From the NCBI GenBank assembly GCA_036559665.1, contig DATBSS010000522.1, forward strand, positions 1-12,108: DNA of 12,108 bases. The letters are read 5' to 3'. The position numbers were made by a program, and so were the translations under genes. The stretch comes from DASRBA01 sp036559665. Lineage in GTDB: Bacteria > Myxococcota > Myxococcia > Myxococcales > Myxococcaceae. Below the pieces are notes generated by a model. It saw nothing but the letters and a program-made list of their open reading frames with translations. It was not told where the DNA came from and searched no databases. Shown here piece by piece: positions 7,829 through 12,108 of this stretch (positions within the stretch are counted from its first letter, which is position 1; each line of letters opens with the position of its first letter).

Positions 7829-9195
7829 CGGCCAGTGACCTCGACGATGGCCTCGTGGACCGAAGTCCCGAGATGTCGCGCCTCTTCCACCGTCAGCGAC
7901 AGCGGCGGCATCAGCACCACTACGTTCCCCAGTGGCCTCAGAATGATCCCCCGCTTCCGAACGGCGAGGCACACCTGGTGCCCGATCCGATCGCCGTACG
8001 GGTACTCCTCCTTCGTCTTCCGGTCCCGCACCAACTCCACGCCCACCATCATCCCGCGCCGCCGCACCTCACCGACGTGCGCGAGCTCGCCCACCCGCTC
8101 CAACTCCGCCGCCAGCGCGTCCATCGCCGGCTGCATCCGCTCCAGCGTTCGCTCGCGCTCGAACACCTCGAGGTTCGCCAGCGCCGCCGCGCACGCCAGC
8201 GGATTCCCCGTGTACGTGTGCCCGTGGAAGAACGTCCGCTTCTCCGCCACGCTCCCCAGGAACGCCGAGTAGATCTCCTCCGTCGCCAGCGTCGCCGCCA
8301 GCGGCAGGTACCCGCCCGTCATCCCCTTCGCCACGCACATCAGGTCTGGCCGCACGCCCTCCTGCTCCACCGCGAACATCGTCCCCGTCCGCCCGAACCC
8401 GGTCGCTACCTCGTCGCAGATCAGCAGCACCTCGTGCCGCCGGCACAGCTCCGCCAGCCTCGCCAGGTACCCGCGCGGCTGCATCAGCATTCCGGCCGCT
8501 CCCTGAACCAGCGGCTCCACCACCAGCGCGGCGATCTCTCGCCCGCGCCGCTCCAGCAACTCCGCCGCCGCGCGCACGCACTGCTCCAGGCATTCACCCG
8601 GTGGCCCGGGCCAGCGGTACTCGTACGGTGTCGGGATCCGGTCCACCTCGAACAGCAGGTCCCGGAACGTGGCGTGGAAGAGATCCATCCCACCGACCGA
8701 GACCGACCCCACCGTGTCCCCGTGGTACGCCTCCTGGAGTGCCACGAAGCGCCGCTTCTCCGGCCGGCCCTTCTGGCGCCAGTACTGGTACGCCATCTTC
8801 ACCGCGATCTCGACCGCCGTGGACCCGGAGTCCGAGTAGAAGACCCGCGTCAGTCCAGCCGGTGCGATCGCCACCAGCTTCGCCGCCAGCTCCACCGCCG
8901 GCACCGACGACAACCCCAGCAGCGTGGAGTGCGCCACCTTCTCCAATTGCGCCCGCACCGCCTCGTCGATCTCCCGCTTCCGATGCCCGTGCACCGTCAC
9001 CCAGAGCGACGACACCCCATCCAGGTACCGGCGCCCCAGGTCGTCCACCAGGTAGTTCCCGTCCGCGCGCTCGATGATCAGCGGCTCGTCGTCTGGCCAC
9101 ACCTGCATCTGGGTGAACGGGTGCCACAGGTGCCGCAGATCCTGCTCCAGCAGCTTCCGGTGCCGCGCCTCCAATTCCGGCGACTCAGGCGGCAA
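7825..9195 (-). CDS. bioA: 8-amino-7-oxononanoate aminotransferase (diaminononanoate synthase)
   Basis: This 456-residue PLP enzyme converts 8-amino-7-oxononanoate (KAPA) to 7,8-diaminononanoate, the second step of the biotin ring pathway. Landmarks: HLWHPFTQM (22-30), YSDSGSTAVEIA (120-131), EAYHGDTVG (155-163), cofactor Asp261 in CDEVATGFGRTG, Schiff-base Lys290 in AKGMTGGYLP, and FFHGHTYTGNP (322-332). E. coli BioA uses SAM as amino donor and has a WW pair in its substrate site. Here the site reads SSLWVTVHGHR, and overall the wording is closer to what I recall of B. subtilis BioK, which uses lysine, so the donor is uncertain. The start is TTG at 9195, supported by GGAGGT with 5-base spacing. 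It overlaps the end of bioF by 11 bases. The next in-frame ATG would lose the conserved N-terminus. Confidence 0.94.
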   Translation of the reverse strand: MPPESPELEARHRKLLEQDLRHLWHPFTQMQVWPDDEPLIIERADGNYLVDDLGRRYLDGVSSLWVTVHGHRKREIDEAVRAQLEKVAHSTLLGLSSVPAVELAAKLVAIAPAGLTRVFYSDSGSTAVEIAVKMAYQYWRQKGRPEKRRFVALQEAYHGDTVGSVSVGGMDLFHATFRDLLFEVDRIPTPYEYRWPGPPGECLEQCVRAAAELLERRGREIAALVVEPLVQGAAGMLMQPRGYLARLAELCRRHEVLLICDEVATGFGRTGTMFAVEQEGVRPDLMCVAKGMTGGYLPLAATLATEEIYSAFLGSVAEKRTFFHGHTYTGNPLACAAALANLEVFERERTLERMQPAMDALAAELERVGELAHVGEVRRRGMMVGVELVRDRKTKEEYPYGDRIGHQVCLAVRKRGIILRPLGNVVVLMPPLSLTVEEARHLGTSVHEAIVEVTGR

Positions 9196-10351
9196 CCCGC
9201 ACCTCCAGCGCCGCGAGCACCTCCAGTGCCCGGTCGATCTGCGCCTCCGAGTGCGCCGCGCTGACCGCGAACCGGAGCCGGCTCGTCCCCCGGGGCACCG
9301 TGGGCGGCCGGATCGGCTTCACCAGCACCCCGCGGGCGCGAAGCTGCGCCGCCACCTCCAGCGCTCGCTCCGGCTCCCCCAGCACGAGCGGGAAGATCGC
9401 CGACCGCGCCTCCGCCGGGACGCCCAGCGCGCGCAGCCCATCCGCCATCCGCCGGATGTTCCGCCACAGCGCCTCCCGCAACGCCGGCTCCGCGCGCATC
9501 ACCGCGATCGCCTCCTCGCCCGCCGCGCACAGCGCCGCCGGCAGCGCCGTCGAGAACACCAGCGGCCGAGCCCGGTTCATCAACAGCTCCGCCACCTCCG
9601 CCGAGCACGCCGCGAACGCGCCGAACGCCCCCAGCGCCTTCCCCAGCGTCCCCATCCGCACGTCCGGCTCGACGCCCAGCACCTCGCTCAGTCCACGCCC
9701 GTTCGGTCCCAGCACGCCCAGCGCGTGCGCCTCGTCCACCATCAACGCCGCGCCGTGGCGCCGGCACACTTCCGCGAGCTCCTGGAGCGGCGCGTGGTCC
9801 CCGTCCATCGAGAACACCGCGTCCGTGCACACCAGGCGCCGCCGGCCACCGGCCGCCGCCAGCAACCCATCCAGCGCCGCCGCGTCCGCGTGCGGATACA
9901 CCACTACCCGAGCCCGCGAGAGCCGGCACCCGTCCACCAGCGACGCGTGATTCAGCGCGTCCGAGAAGACGACGTCCTCTGGCCCGCACAGCGTCGCCAG
10001 GATGCCGAGGTTCGCCGCGTACCCGCTGTTGAACAGCCGCGCCGCCTCCGTCCCCATCAGCGCTGCGGCCTCCCGCTCCAGCGTGTGGTGCGCCTCCGTA
10101 TCGCCCACCATCAGCCGCGACGCGCCGGCGCCGGTCCCCCTGGCCGCCAGCGCTCGCGCCGCCGCCTGTGCCAGCCGCGGATCCGCCGCCAGCCCGAGGT
10201 AGTCGTTGGAGGAGAAGCTCAACAGCCGCTGGCCGCCGACCACCACCTCCGGCCCCTGCGCCGACCGGAGCGGCTCCAGCGCTCGCCGCAACCCCTGCCT
10301 GGCGAGGGCATCCAGCTCCTCGCGCGCCCACTGCGCGGCGGTGGTCCCCAT
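9185..10351 (-). CDS. bioF: 8-amino-7-oxononanoate synthase
   Basis: This 388-residue PLP enzyme of the alpha-oxoamine synthase family joins L-alanine and a pimeloyl thioester, with loss of CO2, to give KAPA, the first step of the biotin ring pathway. Visible features are FSSNDYLGLA (46-55), GTGAGASRL (72-80), NSGYAAN (108-114), NHAS with His135, SMDGD (181-185), the cofactor Asp206 and His209 in VDEAHALGVLG, and the Schiff-base Lys238 in GTLGKALG. Length fits BioF (about 385-400). The frame is open far upstream to 11209, but that part lies over bioB. ATG 10351 is chosen because it overlaps the bioB stop as TGATG and gives the normal N-terminus. GGAG lies just 2 bases before it. Its end overlaps bioA by 11 bases. 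Confidence 0.96.
   Translation of the reverse strand: MGTTAAQWAREELDALARQGLRRALEPLRSAQGPEVVVGGQRLLSFSSNDYLGLAADPRLAQAAARALAARGTGAGASRLMVGDTEAHHTLEREAAALMGTEAARLFNSGYAANLGILATLCGPEDVVFSDALNHASLVDGCRLSRARVVVYPHADAAALDGLLAAAGGRRRLVCTDAVFSMDGDHAPLQELAEVCRRHGAALMVDEAHALGVLGPNGRGLSEVLGVEPDVRMGTLGKALGAFGAFAACSAEVAELLMNRARPLVFSTALPAALCAAGEEAIAVMRAEPALREALWRNIRRMADGLRALGVPAEARSAIFPLVLGEPERALEVAAQLRARGVLVKPIRPPTVPRGTSRLRFAVSAAHSEAQIDRALEVLAALEVRVAA
9201..9206 (-). promoter_or_regulatory. Ribosome binding site fixing the TTG start of bioA
   Basis: GGAGGT on the minus strand lies inside the end of bioF and is followed by 5 bases and then TTG at 9195-9193. It is one of the few strong Shine-Dalgarno sequences in the window and supports a non-ATG start for bioA. 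Confidence 0.7.
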
Positions 10352-11352
10352 CACTCCACCCGCGGCTCCAGCGGCCGCACGCCCGCCTTCTCCAGCAGGG
10401 CCATGTCGTCGCGGTACTCGGGGTTGGCGGTGGTGAGCAGCTTCTCGCCGAAGAAGATGGAGTTCGCGCCGGCCATCAGGCACAGCAGCTGCGCCTCCTC
10501 GGAGAGCTGCAGCCGGCCCGCGGACAGTCTCACCATCGCCTGAGGCATCAGCAGCCGCGCGGTGGCGATCATCCGCACCAACTCCACCGCGGCGACCGGC
10601 GGCCGGTCGGCCAGCGGCGTCCCCTTCACCGCCACCAGCGCGTTGATGGGGACGCTCTCCGGGTGCGCCTCCTGGTTGGCCAGCGTCTGCAGCATCCGGC
10701 AGCGGTCGTCCACGGACTCGCCCATCCCGATGATGCCGCCGCAGCAGACGGAGATGCCGGCCTCGCGCACGCGCGCCAGGGTCTGGAGGCGCTCGTCGTA
10801 GGAGCGGGTGGAGATGATGTCCCCGTAGAACTCGGCCGAGGTGTCGAGGTTGTGGTTGTACGCGGTGAGCCCCGCCTCCTTCAGCCGCCGGGCCTGCTCG
10901 CCGGTCAGCATCCCCAGCGTGCAGCACGCCTCCATCCCCATCGCCTTCACCCCGCGCACCATCTCCAGCATCGCGTCGAACTGCGGGCCGTCCTTCACCT
11001 CGCGCCACGCGGCGCCCATGCAGAACCGGGTGGCGCCCGCCTGCCTCGCCTTCGCCGCCGCCTCGAGCACCTCCTCCACCGGCATCAACCGCTCCGCCTG
11101 GACGCCGGTCTGGTAGCGCGCCGCCTGCGGGCAGTACGCGCAGTCCTCCGGGCAGCCGCCGGTCTTCACCGACAGCAGCGAGCAGAGCTGGACCGCGTTC
11201 TCCGTCCACACCTTCCGGTGGGCCGTCTGCGCCTGGTGGATGAGGTCCAGGAGCGGCAGGTCGTGCAGCGCGCGGACCTCCGCCAGCGTCCAGTCGTGCC
11301 GCGGCGTCACCCCTTCCGGGAGCGGCGCGGCGGCGTGGGCATGGGAGTGCAT
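10351..11352 (-). CDS. bioB: Biotin synthase
   Basis: This 333-residue radical-SAM enzyme inserts sulfur into dethiobiotin, the last step of biotin synthesis. The [4Fe-4S] cluster ligands are Cys67, Cys71 and Cys74 in GGCPEDCAYCPQ. Residues matching the [2Fe-2S] ligands of E. coli BioB are Cys111 (FCMGAAWR), Cys143 (MEACCTLG), Cys203 (VCCGGIIGMGE) and Arg275 (VRLSAGR). YNHNLDT and the NALVAVKGTPL stretch are also typical. The enzyme therefore looks complete. The short N-terminus MHSHAHAAAPLPEG is not conserved. ATG 11352 has no Shine-Dalgarno, and a predicted promoter places the transcription start on it. The gene leads the operon, and its TGA overlaps the bioF ATG by 1 base. A BirA-like operator lies 29-60 bases upstream, so repression by biotin-loaded BirA is likely. 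Confidence 0.97.
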   Translation of the reverse strand: MHSHAHAAAPLPEGVTPRHDWTLAEVRALHDLPLLDLIHQAQTAHRKVWTENAVQLCSLLSVKTGGCPEDCAYCPQAARYQTGVQAERLMPVEEVLEAAAKARQAGATRFCMGAAWREVKDGPQFDAMLEMVRGVKAMGMEACCTLGMLTGEQARRLKEAGLTAYNHNLDTSAEFYGDIISTRSYDERLQTLARVREAGISVCCGGIIGMGESVDDRCRMLQTLANQEAHPESVPINALVAVKGTPLADRPPVAAVELVRMIATARLLMPQAMVRLSAGRLQLSEEAQLLCLMAGANSIFFGEKLLTTANPEYRDDMALLEKAGVRPLEPRVE

Positions 11353-11358
11353 CCGGCC

Positions 11359-11387
11359 CGATTAGGACCCGTCCGGAGCATTGTCAA
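11359..11387 (-). promoter_or_regulatory. Predicted promoter of the biotin operon
   Basis: On the minus strand a perfect TTGACA (11387-11382) is followed by 17 bases and then TAATCG (11364-11359), a weak -10. The transcription start would fall about 7 bases further on, at or near the bioB ATG (11352). The -35 box lies inside the palindrome at 11381-11412, so a protein bound there would block RNA polymerase. Confidence 0.55.
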
Positions 11388-11412
11388 CCAAGGCATCGGC
11401 GGTGGTTGACGA
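11381..11412. promoter_or_regulatory. BirA-type biotin operator
   Basis: The sequence shows TTGTCAACC, 14 bases, then GGTTGACGA. The two 9-base arms are inverted repeats that agree at 8 of 9 positions. The E. coli BirA operator is TTGTAAACC...GGTTTACAA, and related sites across bacteria keep this form with a spacer of about 14-16 bases. Position directly before bioB supports the call. BirA with biotinyl-AMP bound would repress the operon. The birA gene is not in the window; a match to BioR or BioQ sites was not seen. Confidence 0.8.
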
Positions 11413-11416
11413 CTTC

Positions 11417-11854
11417 TCAGGTGGGCGGGAGTGGCACGGACGTGACGGTGAACGTTCCGGAGCCGATCGCGGCGAGCACCTTCCCGCCGGTGAAGACCTC
11501 CATCGTGGCGGTGGCGAGCCGCTTGCCCGCGTGGACGATGCGGCCGTGCGCGACGAGCTCCTCCTTCTCGCACGCCTTCAGCAGCCGCACCTGGAATTCG
11601 ACCGTCGCGACCCACGTCTCGTACTCGCCGGCGACGGTGAACCAGCCGGCGTTGTCGAGCAGCGTCGCGAAGACGCCTCCGTGGATGCCGCCCAGGCCGT
11701 GGTCGAAGCCGGGGTTGTAGGGCTGCGTGAAGACGGCGTGGTGCTCCTGGTCGTACTCCAGGCGCATCCCGAACGAGCGCGCGATGGGCGCGGCGTGGAA
11801 CATCTTCGTGAGACGGGCGAGATGGGCCGCGCGGCGCTCTTCAGGGATGGCCAT
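11417..11854 (-). CDS. PaaI-like hotdog-fold thioesterase
   Basis: This 145-residue protein belongs to the PaaI/4HBT thioesterase group, which hydrolyses acyl-CoA or related thioesters in the cytosol; the substrate is unknown. The core motif GGIHGGVFATLLDNAG (55-70) contains the HGG turn at 58-60 and Asp67 in the hotdog helix. It is followed by the strand ATVEFQVRLLKAC (83-95) and a further pair of strands ending in GSGTFTV. Length is typical for a single hotdog domain. The ATG at 11854 has AGAGG 2 bases before it and lies 5 bases after the stop of the upstream gene, so those two form a pair. Downstream, 64 bases separate it from bioB, and these hold the biotin operator and promoter. A role in supplying pimeloyl thioester cannot be claimed from position alone. 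Confidence 0.9.
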   Translation of the reverse strand: MAIPEERRAAHLARLTKMFHAAPIARSFGMRLEYDQEHHAVFTQPYNPGFDHGLGGIHGGVFATLLDNAGWFTVAGEYETWVATVEFQVRLLKACEKEELVAHGRIVHAGKRLATATMEVFTGGKVLAAIGSGTFTVTSVPLPPT

Positions 11855-11859
11855 GGCCT

Positions 11860-12108
11860 CTAGAGTTGCACCTCAACGCCCAGCGCAGGGAACAAGATGA
11901 TGCCCGCTAATGACCGGTCCGCGCCCAGCACGCGCACGCTGCCCAGCGCCCACCCGCCGGTGAGCTCGGCCACCACGAACACCCAGCGGTACCCGACCTT
12001 CAGCCCGGCGCTGGCGCCGATGAAATGGGTGTGGACGGTGCCCTGGAGTTGGAAGTCGATGCCGGTGAGGTAGGTCGCCTGTTCGGCGGTGGCGACGAGG
12101 TTTTCGTC
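11860..12108 (-). CDS. C-terminal end of a probable outer-membrane beta-barrel protein (partial)
   Basis: An open frame runs in from the right edge and ends in TAG at 11862-11860, giving 82 residues. The visible part alternates short amphipathic strands and turns, for example FIGASAGLKVGYRWVFVVAE, then LTGGWALGSVRV and AGIILFPALGVEVQL. Alternating hydrophobic residues, many Gly and aromatic positions, and a hydrophobic C-terminal residue after a final strand fit an outer-membrane beta-barrel, but I do not recognise the family. The start, signal peptide and most of the barrel lie outside the window. The gene is 5 bases upstream of the thioesterase on the same strand. Confidence 0.55.
   Translation of the reverse strand, partial: DENLVATAEQATYLTGIDFQLQGTVHTHFIGASAGLKVGYRWVFVVAELTGGWALGSVRVLGADRSLAGIILFPALGVEVQL

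Noticed and set aside
7855..9264. 469-codon plus-strand frame opposite bioA
   Set aside because: It is antisense to a convincing bioA, and the product is Arg/His/Gln/Pro-rich shadow sequence.
10352..11209. Upstream extension of the bioF frame
   Set aside because: It lies over bioB; the true start at 10351 gives the normal BioF N-terminus and overlaps the bioB stop.
9074..11409. Two long plus-strand frames opposite bioF and bioB
   Set aside because: The minus-strand genes carry all catalytic residues of BioF and BioB; the plus frames show only low-complexity shadow translation.
11381..11412. The palindrome before bioB as a terminator of the thioesterase gene
   Set aside because: The loop is 14 bases with no following T tract, while the arms match the BirA operator and contain a -35 box.

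Overview
The window is about 70% GC, gene-dense and free of RNA genes or insertion sequences. Its gene content suggests a myxobacterium or related Myxococcota: a GTP-type PEP carboxykinase, a TPR protein with a C-terminal two-helix membrane hairpin, a Cys-rich exported binding protein beside a Hanks-type Ser/Thr kinase, and many exported proteins. This assignment is an inference from gene style; no marker gene is present.

Left part, + strand (1-3816): the 3' end of pckG, then a tight three-gene group. It encodes an exported TPR/coiled-coil membrane protein, a type 1 periplasmic substrate-binding protein, and a Ser/Thr protein kinase with a C-terminal membrane anchor. The stop and start codons overlap by 1 base, then are 3 bases apart. 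No ABC permease or ATPase is present, so the binding protein may be part of a sensing device rather than an importer.

Middle part, - strand (3820-5269): a divergent class I/II aminotransferase that converges on the kinase with only 3 bases between stops, and upstream of it a small unrecognised protein. A 175-base non-coding stretch (5270-5444) separates these from the next unit.

Right part, - strand (5445-11352): a biotin operon in the order bioB-bioF-bioA-[HicB remnant, HicB-like gene]-bioD-DUF3500 protein. The genes overlap by 1 to 11 bases or sit a few bases apart. Together BioF, BioA, BioD and BioB make biotin from pimeloyl thioester; no gene for pimelate synthesis (bioC, bioH, bioG, bioW, bioI) is visible. 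A near-perfect BirA-type operator lies just upstream of bioB and overlaps a perfect -35 TTGACA box. The predicted transcription start falls on the bioB ATG, so the message may be leaderless. The short HicB patch between bioA and bioD is lower in GC and marks a reversal of strand base composition, suggesting an insertion or junction in the operon. The last operon gene encodes a Tat-exported DUF3500 protein with a 5'-nucleotidase-C-like tail.

Far right, - strand (11417-12108): a PaaI-like hotdog thioesterase preceded by the 3' end of a probable outer-membrane beta-barrel gene cut by the window edge.
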